Part shown: in pieces, positions 1 through 7,592 of the stretch
Layout: each line of letters begins with the position of its first letter
How positions within the stretch are numbered: position 1 is the stretch's first letter
DNA from: a virus
Reading direction: 5' to 3' (one strand)
Length of the DNA: 64,000 nt
IMG/VR virus record: IMGVR_UViG_3300035156_000198
Coordinates: 1 to 64,000 of that record
Notes under the pieces: model-generated
What the model was told of the DNA's origin: nothing
Databases searched by the model: none
What the model saw: the letters and a program-made list of their open reading frames with translations, nothing else
Position numbers and translations under genes: made by a program

Positions 1-497
1 GCCTTGTCCATCCGTAGCCGAGTTTTGCCAATCTGTGTCGGCGGGGGAGCGGGGCCGGCGTCAAGCTCGGCGGGCGGGAGTCTCGCATCCTGGTTGTCAA
101 CCTGGCGGGGTGCGTGTCTCGGAGTGCGGGCGGTACGGTCGGGCGGTCGCGCCGGCGCTTTCGGGCTCGGGCCCGGGCCTGCCCGTGTGAGGGGACGGCG
201 CCGGCGCGATGGCCGCTCGGTGTGTCGGGCTGGTGCGCTATGGTCGGCGCTGATCCGGCGAGGCGACGGGCCTGGTTGCGCGGATCGGCGGCCCCTGTCC
301 TTCCCGAGAGGCGGGGGCCGTGCCGCGTCTGGGGGGATGGCCGGCGATTCGCTTGGAGCTGGATGGGTAGTGATGGCCGGCCGCCGACGTACTGGGAGGC
401 GTAGGCTGCCGAGCAATCGGGCCCCGGAAGCTGCCGCCGTTTGGCGGGGGGAAACGCGACCGGGGCCCGACGCCCGTCACCCGAGAGGCCGCCACCA
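1..497. other. Non-coding leader region, structured
   Basis: I found no convincing gene: the open frames here lack the GC3 bias and ribosome sites of the neighbouring genes. It holds at least two possible hairpins. One has arms GGCCCCTG (290-297) and CGGGGGCC (312-319). A larger one has 9-bp arms GGGCCCCGG (419-427) and CCGGGGCCC (460-468), with an inner CCGCC/GGCGG stem at 434-447. The second lies 30 bp upstream of the first gene and could be a terminator or 5'-UTR structure. Confidence 0.5.
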
Positions 498-1517
498 GTG
501 ACCACCACCGAGGCGCCGCCGGCGCTGCTCGACATCGCGTTCGGCATCGGCACCTTCAACGTCCAGAACTTGGGCCCCGACCTGACCCGGGCTCAGGTGG
601 TCGCGTGTGGCCGGCTCGCCCGGATGCACGCCGGCTGGATCGGGATGCAGGAGGTCGCCGAGGTCGAGGACGACGAGGACCTCGGCTCCCAGCTCGACGC
701 CGACTACTACCACTGGCACCCCGGCAGCGAGTGCCCGATCTTCGTGCGCAAGTCGCGGTGGCGGCCTACACCGGTCGACCAGCTGCCGGCGGGGTTCAAG
801 CGCACCAGTCTGCGGGTGCTGTCTGACGGGGTGGGCGGACTGAACCCGCGACGTGACCTGACCGGCGCGACGGTGAGCTTCATCGAGAACCCGCTGTTCA
901 CGCCGACGGTGGTGGCCGACACCCACCTGGTCAACGGTGTCGGCAACACCACCGACTACCCCGACACCCAGCTGGTGCGCCGGCAGCTGCGCGCCGAGCA
1001 GTGGGCCGGCCTGGTCGAGCAGACGACGGCGTGGCACCGACTGGGCCTGAACGTGTGCCTGGTCGGCGACATGAACTGGCGGGCCATGCCGGTGCTCGGG
1101 CCGGGGTTCGTGTGGCTGGTGAACGACGGCATCGACAAGATCGGATGGTGGCCGGCCGTCGAGTCGAACTTCGACCTGGTGCTGGTGTCGGCCGAGCGGC
1201 TGACCAACCCGAGCGACCACGACTACCGGGTGGCGAACGTGCGGGCCGTGGCGAACGACCGCTACCCCAAGCCCATCGAGCCGCCGCCGCCGCCGGTGGT
1301 CATCGAGGCGCCGCCCGAGCCGCCGCCGCCGCCGGGCCCGAGCTTGACCGAGCGGGTGGAGACGTGGATCGCCGCCGTCGAGGCCGAGCAGCTCGCCGCC
1401 GCCGAGCAGCTGCGAACCGGTGTGCTGCAGGCGTGGGTCGACGGTGAGGCCGCCGCCCGGGTCGACCGGTTGCGGGAGTTCGAGGCGCTGCGTTCGATCG
1501 TGGGTGAGCTGCCGTGA
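498..1517 (+). CDS. EEP-fold (endonuclease/exonuclease/phosphatase-like) protein
   Basis: The start is GTG 498, with GAGAGG nine bases upstream, rather than the longer ATG frame at 441. The 339-residue product begins with an EEP-like core (FNVQNLG, GMQEV, ADTHLVNG, GDMNWRA, late SDHDYRV), the usual order of metal-binding and catalytic motifs in DNase I-like enzymes, suggesting phosphodiester cleavage. A Pro-rich linker and a helical, probably coiled-coil tail follow. The stop overlaps the next GTG (GTGA), so it heads a translationally coupled cluster. The family is large, so the substrate is unknown. A second EEP domain occurs in the protein at 49143-51539. Confidence 0.7.
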   Translation: MTTTEAPPALLDIAFGIGTFNVQNLGPDLTRAQVVACGRLARMHAGWIGMQEVAEVEDDEDLGSQLDADYYHWHPGSECPIFVRKSRWRPTPVDQLPAGFKRTSLRVLSDGVGGLNPRRDLTGATVSFIENPLFTPTVVADTHLVNGVGNTTDYPDTQLVRRQLRAEQWAGLVEQTTAWHRLGLNVCLVGDMNWRAMPVLGPGFVWLVNDGIDKIGWWPAVESNFDLVLVSAERLTNPSDHDYRVANVRAVANDRYPKPIEPPPPPVVIEAPPEPPPPPGPSLTERVETWIAAVEAEQLAAAEQLRTGVLQAWVDGEAAARVDRLREFEALRSIVGELP

Positions 1518-1687
1518 CCGACGACGACCTGGCGCGCAAGCGGATGCAGCGGCTCATCGAGCGGTCGTCGCTGGGGTCGGCGCCGGCGCGGGCGATGCGC
1601 GCGACGGTGGCCCCCGAGGTCGCCGCCCGTGTCGTGGCCCGCGCCGCCGAGCTGGACGACGACGACGACGACGATGGCCAGCCGTGA
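1514..1687 (+). CDS. Small hypothetical protein with Asp-rich tail
   Basis: This 57-residue frame starts at a GTG inside the preceding stop (GTGA) and ends in a run of Asp. The basic, Ala-rich helical N-terminus and acidic tail match no family I recognise. Coupling to both neighbours and high GC3 support that it is translated. Confidence 0.55.
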   Translation: MTDDDLARKRMQRLIERSSLGSAPARAMRATVAPEVAARVVARAAELDDDDDDDGQP

Positions 1688-1881
1688 CCGAGCCCGGCGA
1701 CACCGACGCGCCGGCGACCCGGCGGCTGGTCGGCGTCGACCTCTCGGTGCTGCCCAGCTCGGACGAGGAGGCCGCCCAGGTGGTGGAGGTCCTGACGCGC
1801 ACCGCCGTCGGCCTGGCCCTCGACGGCATGAGCGTCCAGGTCCGGTGCACCCCGTACGACCATGACCCCGACGATGACTGA
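1684..1881 (+). CDS. Small hypothetical protein
   Basis: A 65-residue protein starting at GTG 1684, overlapping the previous stop by 4 bp. It reads as a small alpha/beta fold with an acidic C-terminus (PDDD). No known family is recognised; the evidence is its place in the overlapping gene chain. Confidence 0.55.
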   Translation: MTEPGDTDAPATRRLVGVDLSVLPSSDEEAAQVVEVLTRTAVGLALDGMSVQVRCTPYDHDPDDD

Positions 1882-1894
1882 CGGAGGAAGCCCT

Positions 1895-2155
1895 GTGGTT
1901 CGATCTGACGGCCTCGACGGCGAAAGTGGCACCGAGGCCCAGCCGACCTCTCCGAACGCGGAGGCGGCTACCCTCCGAAGCCTCCGCCCCGACGCGGAGC
2001 CGATGCGCCCGTTCCCGGTGATGGCTGGCCGGTGCATGGTGTGCGATCCGCGCGCCGACGTGGACGACCTGGTGGGCCATCTGCTCGCCGCTCACCCCGC
2101 GGAGGCCGCCGGCGCCCTGGTCATCGTGCCGCCCGCCGGCCAGGCGCCGTCGTGA
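1895..2155 (+). CDS. Small zinc-finger-like protein
   Basis: The start is GTG 1895, preceded by a strong GGAGGAAG. The 86-residue product has a C-terminal CxxC followed by spaced His residues (CMVCDPRADVDD...GHLLAAHP), resembling a single C2H2-type finger. It overlaps the HNH gene by 4 bp and may be a nucleic-acid-binding partner of that enzyme; this is inferred from position only. Confidence 0.6.
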   Translation: MVRSDGLDGESGTEAQPTSPNAEAATLRSLRPDAEPMRPFPVMAGRCMVCDPRADVDDLVGHLLAAHPAEAAGALVIVPPAGQAPS

Positions 2156-2634
2156 CCGAGTTCGGCGACGACCCGGCCGGGCACGCCGCCCGCCGGGCAC
2201 GCCGCACCGCCGACCGGGCGCCCAGCTCGGCCGGCTCGACCGGGCCGCATCTGCGGTTCCGCGCCGACGACGACGCACCCCCCGACGACTTCGGTGGCAT
2301 CGCCGACAACGGCGAGCCCGACCCGCGCCGGCTGCCGATGCCCCCCGAGGGATGCGTCTGCCGCGCCGAGCACTCACCAGAGCCCCTCGACGGCGACTGG
2401 CACCACGTCTGGCCGCTGGGCATGGGAGGGCCCAACGTGCGAGCGAACCTGGTGTGGCTGTGCCCGACCGCGCACCGCAACGTCCACGAAATCCTGACGC
2501 TGATCGTGGCCCGCAACGGCGAGTTCAGCTGGGGCGACGCCGGCGACCATTACGCCGTGCCGGTCCACCGGTATGCGTTCACACTGGCCCATGAGGGCTA
2601 CCGCCGATTCACAACAGGAAGGCTCGAACCATGA
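2152..2634 (+). CDS. HNH endonuclease-like protein
   Basis: A 160-residue protein from GTG 2152. The C-terminal half has an HNH arrangement: CVC near residue 68, WHHVWPLGMGG, then NLVWLCPTAHRNVH, i.e. a beta-beta-alpha metal finger with paired His and a distal His. These enzymes cut DNA at Mg/Zn-dependent sites; in phages they act in packaging, homing or host-DNA degradation. It is far from the terminase genes, so a packaging role is not indicated. The stop overlaps the metacaspase ATG. Confidence 0.75.
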   Translation: MTEFGDDPAGHAARRARRTADRAPSSAGSTGPHLRFRADDDAPPDDFGGIADNGEPDPRRLPMPPEGCVCRAEHSPEPLDGDWHHVWPLGMGGPNVRANLVWLCPTAHRNVHEILTLIVARNGEFSWGDAGDHYAVPVHRYAFTLAHEGYRRFTTGRLEP

Positions 2635-3515
2635 CCGAGCGCGAGGCCGTCACCATCGGCATCAACGCCTACCCCGACGGGGCGGCCCTGTCCGGGTGCG
2701 TGAACGATGCCGTCGACTGGGGCGACGCGCTGCGCCGGCGCGGCTACAACGTGCTGACCATGCTCGACGGCGTGGCCACCAAGACCAACATCCTCGACAC
2801 CGTGGCCCAGCTGGTCGCCTCGACCGGCTACGGCGACCGGCTGGTGATCCAGTTCAGCGGCCACGGGTCCCGGGTGGTCGACCGGTCAGGCGATGAGGCC
2901 GACGGCTACGACGAAGTGCTGGTGACGATGAACGACGCCGGCGACGGGTTCGACTTCATCCGTGACGACGACATCGCGCGGATCATCGGCGACCGCAAAC
3001 GCGGCGCGAGGCTAACGTTCATCTGCGACTCCTGCTACAGCGGCACGGTGACCCGGTTCGCTGACTTCGACCTCGACGCGGCCCCCGATGAGGTCGACCA
3101 CCGCACGAAGATCCGGTTCATGCCGCCGGCGAAGCTGCTGGGCACCAAGGCCACCAAGGGCACCCCCGAACCGGAGCTCGGGGACGTCGCCGCCGGCCGC
3201 GCCACCAAGGTCGGGCAGACCACCGCGGCGGTGCTGATGAGCGGGTGCGCCGAGGACGAGTACAGCTACGACGCATGGTTCGACCACATCAGCGTCGGCC
3301 GACCCAACGGCGCGTTCACCCGGGTGGCCGTCGATGCGCTGAACGCGCCGCCGGTGCTCGGCGGCGGCACCGTGGTGGCGCTGCCGGTGGTCGAGGACCT
3401 CACCTACAACCGGTGGTACGCGGCGATCCGGGCGAGCTTGCCGTCGGAGGCCTACCCACAGACGCCGATGCTGCTGGGCACGTCGCACCAGCGGCACTAC
3501 ACCGCGGTCGACTGA
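2631..3515 (+). CDS. Metacaspase-like cysteine protease (peptidase C14 family)
   Basis: A 294-residue protein starting in an ATGA overlap with the HNH gene. It has the caspase-hemoglobinase order: an N-terminal strand (VTIGINAY), a helix with CVNDAVDWGDAL, catalytic His in FSGHGS (H78) and catalytic Cys in DSCYSG (C135). Both dyad residues are intact, so it is predicted active; metacaspases typically cleave after Arg/Lys. There is no signal peptide or recruitment domain. It lies between an HNH enzyme and a GH25 lysozyme, an unusual phage context that could mean host-killing, anti-defence or virion processing; none is demonstrated. Confidence 0.85.
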   Translation: MTEREAVTIGINAYPDGAALSGCVNDAVDWGDALRRRGYNVLTMLDGVATKTNILDTVAQLVASTGYGDRLVIQFSGHGSRVVDRSGDEADGYDEVLVTMNDAGDGFDFIRDDDIARIIGDRKRGARLTFICDSCYSGTVTRFADFDLDAAPDEVDHRTKIRFMPPAKLLGTKATKGTPEPELGDVAAGRATKVGQTTAAVLMSGCAEDEYSYDAWFDHISVGRPNGAFTRVAVDALNAPPVLGGGTVVALPVVEDLTYNRWYAAIRASLPSEAYPQTPMLLGTSHQRHYTAVD

Positions 3516-4318
3516 TGGCCACGGTCACCCTCGGCGCCGACGTGTCGACCTACCAGACTGGGCTCACCGTGCCCGAGCTGGTCGCCGCCGGCGTGAAGTT
3601 CCTGGCAGCTCGCGCCACCCGCGGCACCGACTACGCCGACCCGGCCTACCCGGGGTTCCGCGCCGGTGCTGAGAAAGCCGGCCTGCTGTTCAGCCCCTAC
3701 CACTTCCTCTACGCCGGCGAGCCGGTCAAGCAAGCCCGACACATCGCCGCCGTCGTCAAGGACAAGCGGCTGCCGATCACCCTGGACCTCGAGAAGTCGA
3801 CCAAGGGCGGCCGCCCGACGCTGCAGCTGGCCGCCGCGGTGCGCGCCGAGCTGCACGACCTCGGGTTCAGGGTCGGCGCCCTCTACTACCCCCGGTGGTA
3901 CTGGGCCGACTCGGGCCAGCCGTCGCTGCTGACCTGGCGCACCTGGCAATCGGCGTACACCCTCGGCTACAAGAAAGGCGCCCTCCGGGCCCTCTACGCG
4001 CCGGCGCTGGCCGCGGCTGACACGAGCCCGTGGCAGGCGTACGGGGGCGTAGGACCGGCCCTGTGGCAGTTCTCGTCCTCGATCCAGGTGCCGGGGTTCA
4101 CCGCCAACACAGTCGACGGTGACGCTTTCCGCGGCACCCGCACCAGGCTGGCGTCGCTGGACCTGTTCTACGACTACGCGGCGCCGCCGCCGCCGCGGCA
4201 TCCGCAGGCCGTGCAGATTCTCGACCTGGCCCGGCTCGGTGTGCAGCGCAACGCCGACGACCCGGTGCGCAAGGCCAACTTCCAGCGGATCGTGGCCATC
4301 GCCGAGAAACTCGTCTAG
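3515..4318 (+). CDS. GH25 lysozyme-like muramidase with C-terminal extension
   Basis: A 267-residue protein starting in a TGATG overlap. The first 200 residues match the GH25 barrel: GADVSTYQ at the N-terminus, catalytic LDLE (D91, E93), then ALYYPRWYW and LWQFSSS near the barrel end. It should cleave the MurNAc-GlcNAc bond of peptidoglycan. There is no signal peptide. A Pro-rich hinge and about 40 helical residues follow. It lies 30 kb from the M15 lysin/holin cassette, so it is a second, independent wall hydrolase. Confidence 0.85.
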   Translation: MATVTLGADVSTYQTGLTVPELVAAGVKFLAARATRGTDYADPAYPGFRAGAEKAGLLFSPYHFLYAGEPVKQARHIAAVVKDKRLPITLDLEKSTKGGRPTLQLAAAVRAELHDLGFRVGALYYPRWYWADSGQPSLLTWRTWQSAYTLGYKKGALRALYAPALAAADTSPWQAYGGVGPALWQFSSSIQVPGFTANTVDGDAFRGTRTRLASLDLFYDYAAPPPPRHPQAVQILDLARLGVQRNADDPVRKANFQRIVAIAEKLV

Positions 4319-4328
4319 GGGAGACACA

Positions 4329-5453
4329 TTGGACCAGCAGCAGACCGACTCGGTGCGGGCGCTCCTGCAGGAGGCCCTCGCCATCATCGACGCGGCCGCG
4401 GCGCCTCCTGTCACCGAGCCGGCGCCCGAGCAGCCGACGCCGGCCCCGGTCCCCGAGCCGACCCCGACACCACCGCCCGAGCAGCCGACGACCTCGGCGC
4501 GGCTGTGGCTCGACCAGGCCGAGGTCGACCGCATCGCCACCACCGGCACCGCCTGGTCCCGTCTGCTGACCGCCGCGAACGGGTCATGGGGCACCGTCGA
4601 CTTCGGCAACCTGGACAGCAACCACGATGTCTACACCCTCGCCGGCGCCATCGTCGCCGCCCGCACCGGCGACCCGGCCATGCGCGCCAAGGTCGCCGCG
4701 TCGCTGGCGTCGGTCGCCAACGCGACGACGTTCGCGCGGGTGCTGGAGATGTCGAGGCAGGTCCCGCCGTACGGGTTCGCCGCTGACCTGATCGGCCACC
4801 AGGACGCCAAGTTCGACACGTGCCTGACCGGGCTCCTGACCAAGCCGCTAGAGGGGCACTCCGGTGGCCGCAACCTGCTGGAAACCGCCGAGCTGTCGCC
4901 GAACAACTGGGGCACGATGGCCCGCGCGGCCGCCGCGACCATCGCGGTGCGCACCGGGAACACCAAGGTGCTGACCACCGTGGCCAACGCACACCGGTCA
5001 TGGCTCGGCGACACGACGGTGACCGGCCGGCTGGTGTACGGCTCGACCGCGTGGCACGCCTCGACCCCGAAGTGCGGCATCAACCGCAAGGGCGCCACCA
5101 AGGACGGCTACAACTTCGACGGGGTGCTGCCCGAGGACCAGCGGCGCTCGGAAACCGGCGACGCCTACACGTGGGGCAAGAAGGGCACCTACCCGTGGGA
5201 GGCGCTGCAGGGTGCCGTGACCGCCGGGGTGGTGCTGCACCGCGCCGGCCAGGTGCCGTTCACCGCCGTCGATAACGCGCTGGTCCGGGCCGCTCGGTGG
5301 CTGACCGACGTGAACGCCAACCCCGCGACCGGTGACGACCTGTACCTGCCGTGGCTGCTGAACTACTACGGCGGCGCGGGGCTCGCCACGACGACCCCGG
5401 CCGGGCACGGCAAGAACGGCGGGTGGACCGACGCGACGCACGCGCCGCGCTGA
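4329..5453 (+). CDS. Alginate-lyase-like (polysaccharide lyase fold) protein
   Basis: The start is TTG 4329, ten bases after the lysozyme stop, with GGGGAG just upstream. The 374-residue product has a Pro/Glu-rich linker (about residues 25-55) and then an alpha/alpha-toroid-like region (YTLAGAIVAARTGDP, SPNNWGTMARAAAATI, late KNGGWTDATHAPR). NNWG in a Tyr/His context resembles the alginate/chondroitin lyase superfamily. It may depolymerise a surface polysaccharide beside the lysozyme. The family call is from pattern only. Confidence 0.55.
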   Translation: MDQQQTDSVRALLQEALAIIDAAAAPPVTEPAPEQPTPAPVPEPTPTPPPEQPTTSARLWLDQAEVDRIATTGTAWSRLLTAANGSWGTVDFGNLDSNHDVYTLAGAIVAARTGDPAMRAKVAASLASVANATTFARVLEMSRQVPPYGFAADLIGHQDAKFDTCLTGLLTKPLEGHSGGRNLLETAELSPNNWGTMARAAAATIAVRTGNTKVLTTVANAHRSWLGDTTVTGRLVYGSTAWHASTPKCGINRKGATKDGYNFDGVLPEDQRRSETGDAYTWGKKGTYPWEALQGAVTAGVVLHRAGQVPFTAVDNALVRAARWLTDVNANPATGDDLYLPWLLNYYGGAGLATTTPAGHGKNGGWTDATHAPR

Positions 5454-5463
5454 CGCAACACCA

Positions 5464-5497
5464 GAGGCCCCGCCACCCTGGTCAGCGGCGGGGCCTC
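5464..5497. terminator. Bidirectional hairpin terminator between convergent units
   Basis: Perfect 11-bp arms GAGGCCCCGCC (5464-5474) and GGCGGGGCCTC (5487-5497) enclose a 12-base loop. It lies between the stops of the rightward 4329-5453 gene and the leftward 5510-5683 gene, so it can serve both. No T-tract, as is common in actinobacteria. Confidence 0.8.
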
Positions 5498-5509
5498 GGT
5501 GCGCTCGCC

Positions 5510-5683
5510 CTAGCTGGTCGGCGCGTCGGCGAACCGCTCGGGGTGCTGCTCGATGACATCGGCCAGGTCGGCGGCCGCGGCCAGGTACGCCGCCGGCGTG
5601 TTCACCGCGGCCGGCCCGGTGACGCCGGCGCGGAGCCACCACACGATGCGCGCGCGTTCCTCGGCGCGGTGCTGGGCGGTCAC
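5510..5683 (-). CDS. Small helical hypothetical protein
   Basis: A 57-residue, Ala-rich helical protein starting at a GTG that overlaps the upstream stop (GTGA). It is the last gene of the leftward early block and is followed by the hairpin at 5464-5497. No family recognised. Confidence 0.55.
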   Translation of the reverse strand: MTAQHRAEERARIVWWLRAGVTGPAAVNTPAAYLAAAADLADVIEQHPERFADAPTS

Positions 5684-5898
5684 GCCTCGGCCCCGTGCTC
5701 GGCGACCGCGACGCGCACCAGCGCACGCCGGAACGGGTTGTCGCACAACGGGTCACCGTGCGCGTTGGAGAACGCGATGGCGTCCTGCACCAGGTTGAGG
5801 TTCGGCACCCCGTTGCTGGCGATCCACGCGCGGGCGGCCGCGTCGAGCACGGCCGGGTCGGTGAGGTTCACCGGGCGGGTGGTGGTCGAGCTGGTCAT
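5680..5898 (-). CDS. Small hypothetical protein
   Basis: A 72-residue protein; ATG 5898 is preceded by GAAAGGGG. It has a Thr-rich N-terminus and a helical core with LVQDAIAFSNAHGDPLC and a basic helix. Function unknown. Confidence 0.6.
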   Translation of the reverse strand: MTSSTTTRPVNLTDPAVLDAAARAWIASNGVPNLNLVQDAIAFSNAHGDPLCDNPFRRALVRVAVAEHGAEA

Positions 5899-5957
5899 GC
5901 GAGCCCCTTTCGGGCCGGGTGGGGGCCGCCCGAGTGGCGGCCCCGCGGGGTGGTGGG

Positions 5958-6269
5958 TCAGTCGGCGGCGTGGCAGGCGTAGGTGCAGTACTGGTCGAAC
6001 GCCCACATCAGCGTGGTGTCGTCGGCGGCCTCGACCTGGCGGGCCCAGTTCTCGATGGTGCCGGTCCAGCGGTCGGTGCGGCCGAGCGTGGCAAGCTCGC
6101 GGATCATGCCGGCGAGCTGGGCGCGGTCCCAGATGAGCATGATGCTGGTCAGCTGGCCGCGGCCGTCCTTGCCGACGGTGCGGACCTGGCCCTGAATCGT
6201 GCGGAGGGCGGCGACGCGGCGGTCGGTGGCGGTGAGCTTGCGGGCGGCGGGGGCGGTGGTCGTTGTCAT
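5958..6269 (-). CDS. Hypothetical early protein, leaderless mRNA
   Basis: A 103-residue protein with a MTTTT-type N-terminus, an N-terminal basic helix and a WxxxD-containing C-terminus. It is probably translated from a leaderless mRNA: ATG 6269 lies 6 bases after the -10 CAAGAT, with no Shine-Dalgarno sequence. The promoter and its operator are described at 6270-6318. Confidence 0.65.
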   Translation of the reverse strand: MTTTTAPAARKLTATDRRVAALRTIQGQVRTVGKDGRGQLTSIMLIWDRAQLAGMIRELATLGRTDRWTGTIENWARQVEAADDTTLMWAFDQYCTYACHAAD

Positions 6270-6318
6270 GGCACTATCTTGACATGCCCAGCGCCCCTAA
6301 GCAAACCCGGTCTAGACC
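6270..6318 (-). promoter_or_regulatory. Class-1 leaderless promoter with CTAG operator
   Basis: Reading leftward: operator GGTCTAGACC (6309-6318), 4-bp gap, -35 TTGCTT (6299-6304), 17-bp spacer, -10 CAAGAT (6276-6281), 6 bp, then the ATG. The same geometry recurs at 7214-7265, 10706-10748 and 63147-63195. An operator abutting a weak -35 from upstream suggests an activator site, though a repressor is possible. Confidence 0.7.
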
Positions 6319-6322
6319 AGGG

Positions 6323-6538
6323 CTAGACAACCGGCGGCACTCGGCAGCTCACGCACGTGCCGAGCAGCCTGGCCGGCCGGTCGCGCAACGGGTCGTACAG
6401 CTGCCCGTCGCCGTCGGTGATCGAGGTTGCCAGGTGCCGGCACAACCGGCGGCCGCACCCGCGACACTCGATGCGCCCGACCTTGCGCCGGCGGCACGTG
6501 CCGCACACCAGGGCCCGCGGCCGCGCCGGCGCGGTCAC
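6323..6538 (-). CDS. Zinc-ribbon-like small protein
   Basis: A 71-residue protein from GTG 6538 (GTGA overlap). It has Cys pairs CGTC, CRGC and a late CVSC with intervening basic residues and His, typical of a zinc ribbon. A nucleic-acid or protein-contact role is likely but unspecified. Confidence 0.6.
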   Translation of the reverse strand: MTAPARPRALVCGTCRRRKVGRIECRGCGRRLCRHLATSITDGDGQLYDPLRDRPARLLGTCVSCRVPPVV

Positions 6539-6756
6539 GCCGCGGCCCGCCGAAGGTCGGCGACCGCCGCGCGCCGGCTGGTGCGCATCGGCGTCCACAT
6601 CGGCCCACCGACCGGCAGGCTGGCCCAGAAGTCGCCGAACCGGGCGACGCGGCCCGGGCACACCACGGTGCGCCCAGTGTGGTCCTCGACCACGAACGTG
6701 TCGACGGTGCCGACCATGAGGGCGAAGCGGGTACGGGTGCGGGCGGTGGTGGTCAT
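6535..6756 (-). CDS. Small hypothetical protein
   Basis: A 73-residue protein; ATG 6756 is preceded by GAGAGG. It contains a small beta-rich segment (VDTFVVEDHTGRTVVCPG) and a basic C-terminus. Translationally coupled to the zinc-ribbon gene. No family recognised. Confidence 0.6.
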   Translation of the reverse strand: MTTTARTRTRFALMVGTVDTFVVEDHTGRTVVCPGRVARFGDFWASLPVGGPMWTPMRTSRRAAVADLRRAAA

Positions 6757-6799
6757 CGTGGGGCCTCTCGGGGTGGGTGGTGTGGGGTGGTCGAGCTGG

Positions 6800-7213
6800 T
6801 CACATATCGCGGGCGACCGACAGGGACTCGGCCACCTGGTCGGCCGTCGGGTTCGAGGCGTTCAGCAGCACGAACGCGCCGAGGGCCTCGGCGAGCGTCG
6901 GCGACCGGTAGCCGCGAAGGTGCCTGATGTCGCGCGCCGGGATGCCCTTGCGTGTCTTGCGGCCCGGCACGCGCAACCACACGCGGGCGCCGGCCTTCGT
7001 GTGCTGGTCGAAGTAGCCCGGCGTCTCCGAGAGGGTGCCGGTGATCTTCTCGCCGGTGCGCAGGGTGACGGTGACCTCGCGGTTCGCGGTGCAGTAGAGC
7101 ACTTCGTGCAGCTGCTTCCACGGCAGAGTCTTGGCGAGCCGGATCGAGAAGGCCTGGCCGCGGGTGAGCGCGCGCACGTCGGCCGATGTCTTGGGGGTGG
7201 CGGTGTCGGTCAT
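6800..7213 (-). CDS. Hypothetical early protein, leaderless mRNA
   Basis: A 137-residue protein with a central beta-rich region (VTVTLRTGEKITGTLSETPGYF) reminiscent of small OB/SH3-like folds, and a helical C-terminus. ATG 7213 follows the -10 element by 6 bases with no Shine-Dalgarno, so the mRNA is probably leaderless. First gene of its unit under the promoter at 7214-7265. Confidence 0.65.
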   Translation of the reverse strand: MTDTATPKTSADVRALTRGQAFSIRLAKTLPWKQLHEVLYCTANREVTVTLRTGEKITGTLSETPGYFDQHTKAGARVWLRVPGRKTRKGIPARDIRHLRGYRSPTLAEALGAFVLLNASNPTADQVAESLSVARDM

Positions 7214-7265
7214 GGCACTATCTTGACACGCGCTAGGCCCCTGACCAAACGCGGTCTAGACCGCG
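7214..7265 (-). promoter_or_regulatory. Class-1 leaderless promoter with CTAG operator
   Basis: Operator GGTCTAGACC at 7253-7262 lies in a 16-bp perfect palindrome (7250-7265). It is followed leftward by a 4-bp gap, -35 TTGGTC (7243-7248), 17 bp, -10 CAAGAT (7220-7225), 6 bp and ATG 7213. Base-for-base the same layout as the promoter at 6270-6318. Confidence 0.72.
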
Positions 7266-7271
7266 GCCCGC

Positions 7272-7290
7272 CGTCAACCGGCGATTGACA
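7272..7290. promoter_or_regulatory. NGTCAA-N7-TTGACN inverted repeat (site 1 of 5)
   Basis: CGTCAA and TTGACA separated by 7 bp, lying just upstream of the class-1 promoter for the 6800-7213 gene. It belongs to a family of five intergenic sites that resemble stoperators or repressor sites. Confidence 0.55.
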
Positions 7291-7376
7291 GCCTCCCGCC
7301 GGCCAGGCCGGCCCCGGTGTCGTCGCCCGGCCGACGCCGGCGAAGCCCGGAGATCGAACCCTCCCCGCAACGCGAA

Positions 7377-7410
7377 GCGGCGGCGCCCCCTCGACCCGGG
7401 GCACCGCCGC
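7377..7410 (-). terminator. Hairpin terminator downstream of the 7422-8357 genes
   Basis: The arms are GCGGCGG (7377-7383) plus GCCCC (7385-7389), pairing with GGGGC (7398-7402) and CCGCCGC (7404-7410). This is a 12-bp stem with one mismatch. It starts 12 bases beyond the stop of the leftward gene at 7422. Confidence 0.7.
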
Positions 7411-7421
7411 TCGACCCGCTG

Positions 7422-7592
7422 CTACTCGGCGGCCTCGGCCACGATCAGCACCAGGAAGATGAACACCAGCGCGACCAGCGCGATTGCCACGCCGGCGTCG
7501 GTGAGAGCTGGTCGCATCGCCCACAGGTGCACGCCGGCGGTCGCCGCGGTCACCACCAGGCCGATCACCAGCAGCACCAGCTCGCCGGTCAC
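7422..7592 (-). CDS. Small two-helix membrane protein
   Basis: A 56-residue protein from GTG 7592. Two hydrophobic segments (ELVLLVIGLVVTAATAGV and VAIALVALVFIFLVLIVA) are separated by a short basic loop. It overlaps the excisionase-like gene by 4 bp. Holin-like or superinfection-related roles are possible but unsupported. Confidence 0.65.
   Translation of the reverse strand: MTGELVLLVIGLVVTAATAGVHLWAMRPALTDAGVAIALVALVFIFLVLIVAEAAE

Noticed and set aside
4-501. Open frame spanning the left edge of the window
   Set aside because: Gly/Arg-rich, no domain, no ribosome site, unlike codon use of real genes.
1262-2377. Long reverse-strand frame opposite the EEP/HNH cluster
   Set aside because: Arg-rich low-complexity product without GC3 bias; the forward genes form a clean overlapping chain.
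7337-7365. Reverse-strand GGTTCGATCTCC resembling a tRNA T-arm
   Set aside because: The arms do not form a 5-bp T-stem and no anticodon or acceptor stem follows.
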